Numbered from the stretch's first letter, positions 44,889-56,459 are shown. The stretch is DNA of 64,000 bases from Puccinia triticina (GCF_026914185.1 NC_070565.1:3534001-3598000); one strand, 5' to 3'. The notes: generated by a model from the sequence alone, not told the origin. Made by a program: numbers and translations.

Positions 44889-45871
44889 TAGAGATGGCAA
44901 TTGGTACCCGGGTACCGCCTGCTTTTTTGGCCCAAAACAGATACCCATACCCGTACTTGGCACCCGCGGCGGCAGTACCCGGGTCTTTCTGGCGGGTACC
45001 GGCGGTACCCGCCAAGTTGTTTTTGTAGATATGTGCCTGCTCGCCGAGAGGGATCCCTCTTGGGCTTCTGCGAACTGGTATCAGTATACCTGCCGCCGAG
45101 AGAGGATTTATACCTGCTCGCCGAGAGAGATTCCTCTCGGCGAGCACTGGTATACACACACCAGCTCGCCGAGAGGCATTCCTCTTGGCGAGCTGGTGGG
45201 TGTATACCTGCTCGCCGAGAGGAATCCCTCTCACCAGCTCGCCAAGAGGAATGCCTCTCGGCGAGCTGGTGTGTGTATACCAGTGCTTGCCAAGAGGAAT
45301 CCCTCTTGGCGAGCTGGTGTGTGTATACCAGTGCTTGCCAAGAGGAATCCCTCTTGGCGAGCTGGTGTGTGTATACCGGTGCTCGCCAAGAGGAATCCCT
45401 CTCGGCGAGCCGGTCATGGTGCGTGTACACCAGCTCTCCGAACTCTCGGCGAGCTGTTGTGTGTACACCAGCTCTCCGAGCTCTCGGCGAGCTGGTGTGT
45501 GTACACCAGCTCTCCGAGCTCTTGGCGAGCTGGTGTGTGTACACCAGCTCTCCGAACTCTCGGCGAGCTGGTGTGTGTATACCTGCTCGCCGAGAGGAAT
45601 CCCTCTTGGCGGGCTGGTGGGCGAGCTGGTGGCGCTGCAGCCGAGGATATCACACAGGACTTGCAGGAGACAAGTCCAGAAGGGGGTCGGGGACATACAC
45701 AGCGGAAAATAGGTAGCAGTATTGGCGGGTATCAAGCGGCGGTACCCGGGTACCCGCCTAAAAATCACACAAAAACCAACACCCGTACCCGTACTTGGCA
45801 CCCGCGACCCTGATGAGTACCCGCCGGCGGGTGCCGGGTACCGCCGCGCGGGTACCCGTTTGCCATCTCTA
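44889..45871. mobile_element. hAT-like non-autonomous element with perfect 8-bp target duplication
   Basis: Ends TAGAGATGGCAATTGGTACC and the inverse (GGTACCCGTTTGCCATCTCTA minus one base), flanked by ATTCCCAG on both sides (44881-44888, 45872-45879). Subterminal regions are dense in GGTACC; the centre is the CTCGCCGAGAGG hairpin array. Confidence 0.9.
45100..45645. repeat. Hairpin minisatellite (CTCGCCGAGAGG family), array 1
   Basis: About ten units. Each has an inverted pair such as CTCGCCGAGAGG/CCTCTCGGCGAG or CTCGCCAAGAGG/CCTCTTGGCGAG around a 4-base loop (AATC/GATT), separated by CTGGTGTGTGTATACC spacers. Confidence 0.9.
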
Positions 45872-46189
45872 ATTCCCAGTCTGGGAATGTCTTCTCCATG
45901 TCTATTTTGAAGGCATGGCCATCATCAGCAATGACGTGAACCACTTCCAACACTTATTCTCCAAATGGTTCCTCATGGACAACCTTGGCCAAGCCAAATC
46001 TCTCCTTGGCATAAAAATCACTCACCACAACGGCTACATCACTCTCTCTCAAACCTGCCACACTGAAGAACTCCTCAAGGGGTACAACCACTTCAACTCC
46101 TGCAAGGCTTTGACTTCAATGGTCCCCTGCACCTGCTTTGGTCACCAAGATTGTCAATTTCACCAACATGAATGTGAACTACTGTTGGG

Positions 46190-46723
46190 TAGAGATGGCC
46201 TCGCGGTACCGGTTTGGGGGTACCTGGTACCGCCTGGAGGGTACCCTCTGGTGCGCCGGCGCACCAGCCCAGAGGTACCAGGTGCGGTACCAGGTGCCTG
46301 CTTTGGGGGTAAAAAACTGAAGACACCCTGGTGTACCGCCAGTGTACCGTTGGCTAGGGAATGCCTTTGGGTACCCGTTGGCAGGTACCTGCCGCACCCG
46401 CCGCGCACCCGCCAGGCCGTGCCGGATGCGGTGTTGGGTGTCAGCTTTTGGTGAAAAAACGGGTGCGTACCCGGGTACCCGCCTCCCGCAGCCCCGCAGC
46501 CAGCCAGACGGGGAAGTTGGGACCTTGCCCTCCCAAGCCAACCAACTCCTTCCTGATCTCCACGTTGGTACCTGGTACCTCACCCCGGTCAGTCAAGGCG
46601 GTGTTGCCTTCCGGCCAGGGCGTTGTGGAGCTGGGTGTCCCCTGGCGGCGTTGTTGGTGGATTCCCAGCTCTGACCAGGGCCCCTACCTGCAGAGGACTC
46701 GCTCCCTCGTCTAATATCCCAAC
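46190..46723. mobile_element. Probable hAT-like insertion in Copia fragment
   Basis: Begins TAGAGATGGCC after CTGTTGGG (46182-46189). The Copia frame resumes after GTGTTGGG (46724-46731), a 7/8 target-duplication match. GGTACC-rich interior. The right terminal repeat is not recognisable, so the boundary is approximate. Confidence 0.5.
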
Positions 46724-46924
46724 AGTGTTGGGATATTGGCTCTCTCAACTACATCCCTGTTGCCACCCATCCTGACATTGCCATTGTGGTGCCCCAGCTA
46801 TTCCAAAAACCTGAAACCCCCGGCACAAATCACTGGCCTGATTTATAAAACCTTCTCCCTGTTTCAAGCAAGATGTATCAAAGTTTCAAGCATGATGCAT
46901 CAAACAAGTCTCAATGATAAGTAT

Positions 46925-49390
46925 GTAATGATACCTCTAAAACAATAAACCACCAATAGCTCAATGTTGGATTGGATGTTGAAAAAATAAAACATTTTAC
47001 ATGAAGTGATCTCACTGAGCTCAAACATAGTACAGAAATATTTTGTATCTTACAAGCCAGTATGACCACTTATACATAAGTTGGATCAGAAATACTGTAC
47101 TTGAACTCAAACCAGCCTTCACTCCAACTTTTGTGTTCCTGGCTGTTGATATGTTTGAAGATGTGTATTGTTCATTATTTAAATCTACAGGAGTGATCCA
47201 ACTCATATATTTAGTGGATGGCTATCTGAGAGAGCTGCAAGATACGATTCTTTTTGAATTTGGCCAATATAAATAACCCATCTTTTGAATCCTCAAAAGA
47301 AATAAAAATTACCAATCCATCTCATATTCTCTGTCTTTAACAATTAGAAACTCACAGATAAACAATCCAATCCAAATTTCAAAAATCACCAGTCAAGAAA
47401 ATTCATCACCTAATTACCTCACCCTCAATATAAAAGCTCCAGATAACCCATCTGTGTCATACAAAGTGATAAAATCCAAATTTTTGGATCTTGATAACTA
47501 GCAATGAAGCTTATTACCCTCAGCGTAGTTGAGTTATACAACATTCCTAACCAACCTCATTCTGAGCAAAAAGATTAGCAAGCTGACCTTATAAATTCTT
47601 TTAAAATCCATTTAATTAGTGTTTCAACACATTTTTTTCCTTTATGGGCCTCAAATACAGCCTTTCCCTGCCTTTAGTTTCTTATGAATACATCCCAACC
47701 AGATCATACATGGGTCATAGAGTCATTTCTCAATCTCAACCACCTAGACATTTACAGCAAATGGGTCGACAGGAAAACCTCCAAGCACTCAACCAAAACT
47801 TAGGCAGGGGGGGGAAACATACAGCTTCTAATTATAACCGTCACATATTGTTTGAAAATATTGAATTGCTGGGATATTTTCCTAAGGAGAAATACCCACA
47901 TCAGACAGAAAAAGATACAGTACCAATGCAGGAAGCCCTTATTACACTAGGCAACACTGCAGCTTGTCATCCTGGTGAAGTTGTACCTGGAAATTCTCAA
48001 TTTGAGCCCCAAGGTCCTGCATTTCAAATTGAAGAAAAGATCAGCAATTTGAATATCAACAACAAACCAGATGAAATAGATGGTCATGAAAATCACCTCA
48101 CCAATGAAAAAACCACTAACAATCAAGATGAAAGTCAGAGTTCCAAATCATCAGATCAGAAAATATCAAAGGTGCTATTAGGAGATCCAGATCACAGCGA
48201 ATGTGGAATATGCCTTTCAGAATTCAGTCCACCGGATGAAGAAGATGTCAATGCACAGCGCAAAATTACAAATATCTCAAGGATTAATCAGTGTGGACAT
48301 TACTACCACCCTGATTGTATCAAAAAATGGCTTGCCAATCACAACACCTGTCCAAATTGTCGGGGTGAATTGCCAAGTAAAAATACTCATATTTGAAGCC
48401 CAAAGAATGGCCTTTGGATTTTCAAAAAGATAAAAATTCAAATTTTACCTTCTCCCAATTAGTTAGGGGGTATCACATATGACCAAATCCACCATTTTTA
48501 AAACACTTTTTTTTCCTTCAACTAACCCATTTGGAGCCACAGGTGACAAATATTATTTTTGTCTAATTGACTCGTCTCTAATTATACCCCTTATTTTTAA
48601 GAATTCAAATTCACAGATCTCCATTCCCTTTTCTTTGATTTTCAAATCTGAATGCATAACTACTCATATAGACTTCCTATTTATTTATTACTTGGTTCAA
48701 TTCTATGCATCATTCACTATGTTGTCAGCTCAACCACTTTCTAGGTGTTTTCTGTGCCCCTACCATGGCGAAATCAACTTGAGCAAAATCCTCTTGGTCC
48801 CCAAAGCATCCAATCCCAATCCCACTGTTGACCCTAGAGGATTTACTATTTTCTTATTTGGAATTGCTCCCAATTAAGAGCCTTATTTTGATTCTGAGTC
48901 CTGACACTAGGCCCCTTCAAATACAGTGGTTTAGCTGCCTTGTGCTCTAGTAAGCTTTTATTTCTCACTCATCAGTCACATGTCACTAGACTGTTAGTCT
49001 GTGAACTTCAGGTGATTCACCCTTGGTCCCCCAAAACAAAACAATTTTATCATGACAAGATACAAGAACATCCGGCAACAGTGTTGGTGCAACAGTTTGG
49101 ATGAGCTGGATGTGTGGGCGTGTATGTATCTTATCTACTGTGTAAATTTGTCATCACACCATCTCAATTTCAAGTAGCCAGTAATATTTATTCAAGCTTT
49201 CAGTGTTCCTAAGTGGCTGTATAGTTTCAAAAAAAAAAATCAATATGGTTTGTGTCTTGTTCATCCAAATTTGAACATTGGTGTTTACAAGCGGTATAAG
49301 GGCATGAGCAATGAATCAAATTTCAGATACATGAAAAAAGATGAGACAAACAACAACCCAAGTACCCAGAAAAAGACAAAACCAGGCTTA
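46925..49390 (+). repeat. Duplicated 2.4-kb unit, copy 2
   Basis: Direct duplicate of 40735-43205 with scattered substitutions and small indels. Contains the intact RING-H2 gene. Confidence 0.8.
47644..48396 (+). CDS. RING-H2 finger protein (intact copy)
   Basis: A 250-aa single open frame from ATG 47644. The C-terminal C3H2C3 RING is complete: CGICLSEF (about 48201), a long Asp/Glu/Arg loop (PPDEEDVNAQRKITNISRIN), CGHYYHPDCIKKWL, then CPNC (about 48352-48363). Such domains recruit E2 enzymes for ubiquitin transfer. The N-terminal 170 residues are hydrophilic and Asn/Glu-rich with no recognised domain or membrane segment. Its paralogue at 41421-42152 is frameshifted in the RING. The whole unit is duplicated with its flanks, so it may be carried by a repeat rather than be a single-copy host gene. 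An upstream exon is possible but was not established. Confidence 0.7.
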   Translation: MGLKYSLSLPLVSYEYIPTRSYMGHRVISQSQPPRHLQQMGRQENLQALNQNLGRGGKHTASNYNRHILFENIELLGYFPKEKYPHQTEKDTVPMQEALITLGNTAACHPGEVVPGNSQFEPQGPAFQIEEKISNLNINNKPDEIDGHENHLTNEKTTNNQDESQSSKSSDQKISKVLLGDPDHSECGICLSEFSPPDEEDVNAQRKITNISRINQCGHYYHPDCIKKWLANHNTCPNCRGELPSKNTHI

Positions 49391-50099
49391 TGTAGACAAC
49401 TAGAGGCCAAGGCGGCTGCGCCGCTGCATGTTCAGTCACACAAGCATATCAAAACACCGGTATGAAAAAGTGATCAATAGATATTTCAGTTTGAGCCTTT
49501 TCCTGGCAAGAGTTTGTACATTATTCTTCTCACTTTGAAATAAATCAATGAAACAGTTTACCAGTATGCACCACTGTAACTTCCAGGGAAAAATATATAC
49601 CACAAGCCAGCAAGAAAACATTGTATTTGTTAGCTCAAATGCAGACCTTTTTTGATCACATGATGTGGTAGCTTTATCTGCACTCTGAGAAGAGTATAAG
49701 CAATGGTGAGTGCACTGCAAAAAAAAACTGGATCAACTTTTTGCAGTTGAAATGTAGGATACTCAAGCCAAGCTGCCATTTTAGCTCCACCTGAATGCAC
49801 ATGTGCCTTTGTTGGCACATTTACTGTGCATTGAATCTTGGTTTGAGTCAAACTTTCAATAAGGCTGACATAACTGTCCGTAACACCAGAAGCTTCCTCA
49901 AAGTTACCACATGCCAACTGCTCACGGTGGACACAATTTTTTCTGCAGTGGTGGTTATTGCTATGGTAATCCTTAAAGTAACAAGAACATAATGTATTTG
50001 GCTGTCACCATTGTTGTTACTGGTAATGGTGGTCCAACACTGATATCACTGCACACCAAGAGGAGTCTGAGGAGAGCTTATCTTTCATTAAGTTATCAT
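49391..50099. other. Spacer with decayed family-A MITE
   Basis: About 49948-50065 resembles one half of the MITE at 26370-26784 (GGTTATTGCTA..GTAA...TTGTTACTGGTAA...TCAC..CACACCAAGAG) with many substitutions. Otherwise nothing recognised. Confidence 0.45.
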
Positions 50100-50245
50100 T
50101 CAGGGTTCTCAAAGTTGAAAACATACAAATGTGACATACTGCCATACACACCCTTTTTTCAGGGAAGCATTTGACAGTCCCTGCAAATAAGGTTGTATGT
50201 TTTCATGACATATGCCACTATGTCGCAACTTTGAGAACCCTTATT
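50100..50245. mobile_element. Small palindromic MITE
   Basis: Terminal inverted repeats AGGGTTCTCAAAGTTG and CAACTTTGAGAACCCT, with further pairing of AACATACAA/TTGTATGTT inside. About 145 bp. Confidence 0.6.
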
Positions 50246-50698
50246 ATATCTGTGACTGGAGCATCATATGTACATTTAGGCTTCTCAAATTTGGGTGAAA
50301 TGCAATCTTTCCATCATTTACTCTGTAACTAAGAGTAATATGTTCAATATATATGTTTATGTAATGTGATCTTCTCTTTTCCCTCAGCTACCCCCAAAGA
50401 TTTGTACATTTTTAAATCTGAGAACCCTAATTGTCATTCTTTAAGACAACAAGGAATAAAAGAGATGATTTGGCATTTTATTGGTCCAATTTGCCCTTTT
50501 GTTTTCTTTGTTGGTCATGATTGTGTCAACAGTAGTTCAGGGTATACTTATGTTTAAAGATTAGCAGGGACGTATAGGGTTGACACCACGGAGCACTGAA
50601 TAATGGCGAGCTTTACTGGTGCCAACGGCCTTCCAGACGGCCTCGGGCTGGGTGGGCAGCAGATGGTTGATCGCACAGGCATTGAAGACCTGGGCGGT

Positions 50699-51194
50699 TC
50701 ACGCTGGATCTTGTGAGTTCGTGTTGGTTTTGGGCTCAGCCTCGATTGGCTTGGACTGAACGTTGACAGCATTCTGATCATCATTGGCTTGAGGGGGAGA
50801 CGTCTCTGGGGCCTCGGCTTCAGGCTCGTCGATTGTGGCATCTTCGGCGCAAGCAGACTCAACGGCTGAAGCATTCACCTTGGCTTGATTATTTCCAGCA
50901 GCAGTCTTGGGGCGATGACTCAACTCTTCATCTGATCCAAGTAGATCTCTCCATTTCTCCTGGAGAGCACACACTCTTCCTCTGCTGTTGTATTTAGCTT
51001 CCAATGGAATCTTCCGTTCTTCGAGGACCCGAACTCGTTTCAGGACCTTGCCCAGCTTGCTCGACTGAAACAGAAATCATGTTAAAAAAGAATGGAAGGC
51101 GCAAGGAAAAGAAAAAAGGACTTACAGTCAGCCACTCAGTTTTCATCTCACACTGTTCAATGTCGGTGAATACAGCGTCAATCTCGGGCATCAT
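50699..51194 (-). CDS. Possible TFIIS-N/IBD-like domain protein, partial
   Basis: Two exons, 51194-51126 and 51064-50699, are phase-consistent (GTAAGT...TTTCAG intron) and give 144 aa ending at 50699. The segment EWLT-SSKLGKVLKRVRVLEERK-...-LQEKWRDLL has the helical pattern of the TFIIS N-terminal (LW) or LEDGF-IBD-like fold found in chromatin and elongation proteins. The C-terminus is acidic and Pro/Asn-rich. Upstream on the - strand an exon-like stretch (ANITRYIDEYWRQEKLRQIA, about 51275-51350) looks coding, but I could not join it in frame. The gene is therefore probably 5'-incomplete or truncated by the neighbouring element. Family assignment is tentative. Confidence 0.45.
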
Positions 51195-51842
51195 CTGTGC
51201 GAGCATCAAACGAAGCGGATGATAATTAGCGGCCTCGCTTGCAGAAACAAGACAGCTGTTGCGGAAGGTTACCTCTGCGGGCGATCTGTCTGAGTTTCTC
51301 TTGTCTCCAGTATTCGTCTATGTACCTTGTAATGTTTGCCTCTGCAACCCTCTAGGAAAAAGAAGGTAGATAATGATGAGAAGTCGCTTCAGCATTAGTC
51401 TGATTGACCAAGTCTCCTCCTGGAGGAGACCGACAATAAATAAAGAGGAAATGACGGACGGGATCGAACTCAGCGAGATTCCGAGATTTGTTCGCAAGTC
51501 ATGCGCTAGGTGTAGCCCGAGTGCGGCTCAAGGTGCCTGAACGGAGAATCTGCACAATTGGTAGATCCGGTAAGTCCGTCTCGACTGGGCCGGGTGAGTT
51601 GTGAGATGTGTTGAGCTGAGGGTCTGTTCATCGTGATGACTGCTGGGAGGGAAGGATGGTTGGAGATTCGGGCGTGTTAGCTTTGGGTTAGTGGCTGGTG
51701 AGCCCCTGGCAACTGGCTGGCTGCGGTTGGCGATGATGTGGTGTGGCACTTGCAACAACATAACGACCGAGGGCGGTGCGGCGTGGCATTTTCAACAAGG
51801 TAGCAATCGAGTATTGCGCATTGTGAGTGCGGGTGTTGAGTA
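51195..51842. other. 5' side of the TFIIS-N-like gene, unresolved
   Basis: Includes an exon-like segment near 51275-51350 (-) and pyrimidine-rich DNA. A GTTCGATCC-like box on the - strand near 51470 was examined as a tRNA and rejected. Confidence 0.35.
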
Positions 51843-52154
51843 GGGGGCTTCAAAATTGATCCAGGAAGCGTTCCAGGTCCAAACTCCAGGAAAACCAAAA
51901 CACAGCCAAAAAATAATTCCTGGAGGTTCTACATTGAGACCCCCAGAAAGAGGAACTTCCTGCATTTGAACCCAGGAGAACAAGACCTGGAAATGATTAT
52001 CAGTTTTAACATGTTTTGTCCCATGCCTTTGGGGTCCCCAAAGGACCAGCTCCTTCCCCCCCACGCAACCACAAGTTGATCTGACCTCATCGGACTTTCT
52101 TTTTTTCATCAGCAGTTTCAAATTAGCTCAAACTGCAACAATTCCGACTACTCT

Positions 52155-52700
52155 AATTGCTGTCGACCGGGAGGGACTTTCCCTGTCGACAGCCACATAA
52201 GGCAGTCGACCGGGAGAAGTCCCTCCCGGATGACTGCTTGATATGGCTGTCGGCCGGGAGGGACTCCTCCTGGTCAACTCTTGTATGTATGTGGTTGTTG
52301 ACCGGGAGGTACTGCTCCTGGTCGACTGCCTTATATGGCTGTCAACCTTGAGGTACTGCTCTCGGTCGACTGCCTTATATGGCTGTTGACCGGGAGGTAC
52401 TGTACTACTGCTCCAGTCCCTCCCGGATGACTGCTCAATATGGCTGTCAACCGGGAGGGACTCCTCCCGGTTCCTCCCGGTCAACTCTTGTATGTATGTT
52501 GTTGTCGACCGCGAGGTACTGCTCCCGGTCAACTGCCTTATATGGCTGTCGACCAGGAGGGACTCCTCCCGGTCGGCTCTTGCATGTATGTGGTTGTCAA
52601 CCGGGAGGTACTGCTCCCGGCCAACTGCCTTATATGGCTGTCGACCGGGAGGGACTCCTCTGGGTTGAGTCTCGACTGCTTGATATTACTGTTGAGCGGG
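52155..52700. repeat. Hairpin minisatellite (GTCGACCGGGAGG family)
   Basis: Roughly ten palindromic units, GTCGACCGGGAGG with CCTCCCGGTCGAC, separated by TGCCTTATATGGCT or TCTTGTATGTATGTGGTT spacers. Inside the 51843-53370 element. Confidence 0.85.
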
Positions 52701-52749
52701 AGGTATTTTCTAGCATGGCGGGCGGTGTACAAAAATTCGCTCGAAGTTA

Positions 52750-53124
52750 CACCACGGGTGCACCAAAAGTTTTTGGGATGGTTGTCAAAACCAAATTGAT
52801 TGGATAGTGGTTGTCAGAACCAAATTGGTCTGAATCTGGTTTGTGGACAAATTCCGTTGCCAAAAAGGTCCCAAAAACCGTGCCGTGAGAGAAGGAGCAT
52901 CCAAATGGTTTCAAAAACCATTTCAAATGGTTCTGAAGATATTTTTCAACCCAAATTGGTTTCCAAAATATTTTTAAAACCACCTCAGGTGGTTCCAGAA
53001 ATATTTTAAAAATATCTGAAAATGGTTAGTCCAACTCGTTCTTCAGGACGTCCAGACTCAATTAAAAAAAATATTCTGAAAACCAATCAAACTGGTTTTC
53101 AAAATATTTTGTTGCACCCGTGGT
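52750..53124. mobile_element. TA-flanked MITE (CACCACGGGTGCA family, copy 1)
   Basis: Ends CACCACGGGTGCA and TGCACCCGTGGTG (with minor mismatch), flanked by TA at 52748-52749 and 53125-53126. Interior has TTTTGAAACCA/TGGTTTTCA-like inverted words. A reverse-oriented copy lies at 57420-57786. Confidence 0.75.
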
Positions 53125-53372
53125 GTAGTGTGAGGTGGTGGGAAAGATGATGTAGGGGTGTCAAAAAAAAAGGCAGGGGTCCGGGGTTTGAGAAGAAAGG
53201 TGGGATTTATCCTCTTTTGTCCTCTTTTAATTTCCTGATTTCCTGATTTCCTGGATGTCCTGGAAGGGCATAGGAAGAAGGAGATCAGGTCCGCAGGAAG
53301 CGTTCCAGGTCGCTCATTTTTCCTGGAAACCCCGACCTGGAACGCTTCCTGGATCAATTTTGAAACTCCCTA

Positions 53373-54277
53373 GTATATAAGGAGCCTCTGGAGTGTGGGA
53401 TGAAAGCCAGGCAACTCCCCTGGCTGCGTTTCCAGCGGGGGTTTCTTCTCACCCTGTCTGCTGTTGCACTTGCGCAGTCTGGCGGGGATTATTCGTTGGC
53501 CCCCCTTTGCTTAACCGCTGGGGGTCATCCTCCCACTTGTTTTTTGACCCTGCTAGACAGGGATGGACAGTGGGCCGCAATATCTCAGCTTGCTGGATTA
53601 GGTGGCAGGTTGTGGGTTGCTTTTTTGAATAAATTGTTGTAATGTGACTTTGTTTTGCCGTGTATTTTATGTGGGGAAAACCCTGGCCTTTTTCTTATGA
53701 TTTTTTGTAAAGGGGAATCCCTGGAATTTTTATTTTGTGATTTTGGTATTTTGTAGGGGGAACCCTTGAATTTTTTTTCCATGATTCTCAAGCTTTAATA
53801 TACTTGGATGCTACATCTGTTATGAAAGAAAAAGTTTTTGATGGGGGTGTTGATTTTCTGGGCATGCCCAGAAAGGTTCACAAGTTGGGCAAACTTGTGG
53901 GGCCTAGAGGCCGGCTCAAGCTTCTCAAAGCAGGCCATTTTGCTTGGTAGGACATCATAGCTAGACTTGTGTGATCTCATTGACCATTGACCCCTCCAAC
54001 ATCATCACTTCCCATTGAAGAGCTCACATCAACACTAGCCCAGTCCACGTTGGGCCTTGACCACCATGATTTCAATTGCAATCACACTATGAGAGTTTGC
54101 TTTGCACTTGCACGCAAGTGCCATCACACAATATCATTTAACAACCCTGTTAGATATATCCTGGAATGTATGCTGAATTCATGATGAATTTATGTTTAAC
54201 TTATGTTCAATTGAGCTGAAGGCACTTTGGAAAGGAGTTGAATTCAATTGAAAACCAGCTCCAACTTGACTCTAGTT
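53373..54277. other. Unassigned spacer
   Basis: Short open frames near 53393-53642 (TATATAAGGAGCC upstream) have no recognised domain. The stretch 53850-54060 is shared with 43240-43440, indicating dispersed repeat. Confidence 0.4.
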
Positions 54278-55387
54278 CACCAGGGGAGACTTTGACGCAC
54301 TCTCCAGAGAGTGCCAGAGTCTAATTTTATGTTGTTCTGGGTCTGATGTGAGTCAAATTTGGATTAGGAAATGATTGATAAATTCTTCAGAATTCAATGG
54401 GAAGTGTGTCAGAAGTGATGCCAAATTGTCACAGGACCTTGTGCAATGTTGTATAGAACCATTCGATTTTCTAATGATAACTTAATTACAACCTGTAATG
54501 AAATCATAGTTAATCAATGCCCAATTATTACTCATTTATGGTGAATTTCTGCTGATCAATTTCTCTATGTCAAAGGGGTTTCACACAATGTAAATGTGAC
54601 TTGCGGGGGATTTCATGGCTTTCTGGCCGGGTTTTACTTGCAATGGAGCTGTGAAAGGCCCCTCCAGTGATCTGTCACCCTAATTTACGCGCGTACACAA
54701 AGGTGACATTGGCAAAGTGGAAAAAAAATCAATGCATGTGCATGGAGACATTGGAAAACAAAAAAACACAAAAACAACTCACAAGCTCATATATGTTAAG
54801 AAGCCAGGATTTCTAGCTGAAATCTGGGATCAAAAACCTCCAAGCTTAACTTGACTCATATTTTCTCCCTACTTTCATCCTTTTTTGGCTCAATTCTAGA
54901 TGATACTGGCCTTCTTTAGGGAAATATGCCAATTCAGATGGGCCTTTCACATAATTCTAACAGGGGTGTACATGTTGTTGATCTGCGGGAGGCCCAACCT
55001 GAAATTTGTGACAACCTTTTACGCGCACACATGAGGGTTAAATTAGCAAATTGAAAACAATGACCACTTTCATGTGCATGTAAATAATATGAATTGAACC
55101 GCAAGAATTCATCTCAATCAACAAACAGTTCAAATTGAATCATGATTTGATTGTGGCCATTGTGTCTTAGTGGTTTCAACTGCATCCCAGTTGTGTTCCA
55201 GTTGACTCCTGCATGACTTCTGGATGATTTATGCATGAATCCAGGATCATTTTCAGATCATTTGTGGATTAGTTCCAGAATGTTTCATTACTTCTTACAC
55301 TACTTTCATCAAAGGCATCCAGCACAGTTACAGAAAAAGGGTACAGTATGGCACTCTCTGGAGAGTGCGTCAAAATCCCCCCTGGTG
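54278..55387. mobile_element. CACTA-like non-autonomous element (copy 2)
   Basis: TIR CACCAGGGGAGACTTTGACG plus CACTCTCC, inverse at the right, flanked by GTT on both sides (54275-54277, 55388-55390). Same length class and internal blocks as 38716-39814. Confidence 0.7.
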
Positions 55388-55812
55388 GTTATTACTGGAA
55401 CTATTTTAGAACACATTTTCAACTACCTTGCAAAGCAATATCAAATACTTTGGCAGAAGCAAGGTATTTACCACGGGAATCATATATTTCTAGAGCTGGA
55501 CTCTATCATCTTTTGGCAAATACTTGGCACCTGTAGAGATGGCAAACGGGTACCCGCGCGGCGGTACCCGGCACCTGCCGGCGGGTACTCATCAGGGTGG
55601 CGGGTACCGCCGCCGCGGGTGCCAAGTACGGGTACAGATGTTGGTTTTTGTGTGATTTTTAGGCGGGTACCCGGGTACCGCCGTTTGATACCCGCCAATA
55701 ATGCTACCTTTTTCCCGCTGTGGATTTCCCCGCCCCCCTTTCCTGTGTGATATCCCCGGCTGCGGCTCCACCAGCTGGCCGAGAGAGATCCCTCTCGGAG
55801 AGCTGGTGCATG

Positions 55813-56448
55813 TACAGCCAATCCGAAAAAGCTTGGCTTCTTTGGATGGAATTTCCAGCGGAAATTTTTTCTGGATCTGCCAACCTGTGTGTATCCAAAA
55901 ACAAAGTTTGACAGATGGATATCCATGCCCTCAAGCGTAGTTGCTATTGGCGGCGCCGTTTGGTAGCAAAAGAAAATGCAGGCCGCTGGGGGGACCGGCA
56001 CCATGACACCCGGGTGCGGTCGTCAGAGTGAGGGTCCAGGGTGAAAATTGGTCAAGGATTCTGATTCTGTAATCAAAATCCGGGAAAAACAGCCAGAAGT
56101 CTCTGATTGAGCTTGCCTGATTTTGATATAGGCATCCTGCATATATCAAAATGTCCAACCTTGTCACTTCATTAGGGGGTTTCAAACATGGTGCAGGTAC
56201 CGGTTCAGGAACCCCAATTCAGGCAAACAAAGTCCCTGCAAAATGAATTTTCAAATTATTTCTGTATGTTTTCTGGGTAAAATTGGGTGGGTGTGTTGCA
56301 GGTGCCCTGATTTTGTGAATTGGGGGTTCCTGAAACAGGACCTGCACCATGTTTGAAACCCCCTATTGCATACAAGGTTGGAAAATCCCATAGGAATTTC
56401 CAGTGGAAATTCCCTCCAAAGCATCCAAGCTTTTTCGGATTGGCTGTA
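55813..56448. mobile_element. Snap-back MITE (copy 2), interrupted
   Basis: Arms GTACAGCCAATCCGAAAAAG and the inverse ending GGATTGGCTGTA, related to 5803-6269. Split by the TA-flanked MITE at 56175-56363. Confidence 0.65.
56175..56363. mobile_element. TA-flanked MITE (Tc1/mariner-like)
   Basis: Nearly perfect ~45-bp inverted ends beginning GGGGGTTTCAAACATGGTGC, flanked by TA (56173-56174, 56364-56365). The end sequence resembles that of 51843-53370. Innermost member of the nest. Confidence 0.8.
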
Positions 56449-56459
56449 TATCAGCCCAG

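Larger units (their letters stand above)
44399..46870 (+). mobile_element. Degenerate Ty1/Copia polymerase fragment (A)
   Basis: Pieces of the Copia reverse-transcriptase domain are read across insertions: IWEVVSIPSDQPFFG, KAQGSAEKEEIDFNKSYAPT, MQIHQMDIQWQNTFFN (44440-44745), then FLMDNLGQAKSLLGIKITHH (about 45965-46025), then IGSLNYIPVATHPDIAIV (about 46734-46790). Stops and frame changes are frequent. A hAT element (44889-45871) and another insertion (46190-46723) split it. Confidence 0.75.
51843..53370. mobile_element. TA-flanked TIR element (Tc1/mariner-like) with internal hairpin array
   Basis: Long inverted ends GGGGGCTTCAAAATTGATCC + AGGAAGCGTTCCAGGTC and the inverse, flanked by TA (51841-51842, 53371-53372). 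It contains the GTCGACCGGGAGG array and a nested TA-flanked element (52750-53124). No transposase was recognised. Confidence 0.7.

Noticed and set aside
45100..45645. CRISPR-like array
   Set aside because: Repeats are palindromic tandem units with repetitive, not unique, spacers, and the context is eukaryotic transposons.
44299..45801. A 500-codon protein on the - strand, and long frames on the + strand, through the hAT element
   Set aside because: They run through the hairpin minisatellite and across the element boundary. The frames exist on both strands because the repeat is palindromic and GC-rich.
51440..51530. tRNA-like boxes on the - strand (TAGCGCATGACTTG and GTTCGATCC)
   Set aside because: No acceptor stem, the T stem does not pair, and the anticodon arm is one base short. 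It looks like chance similarity.
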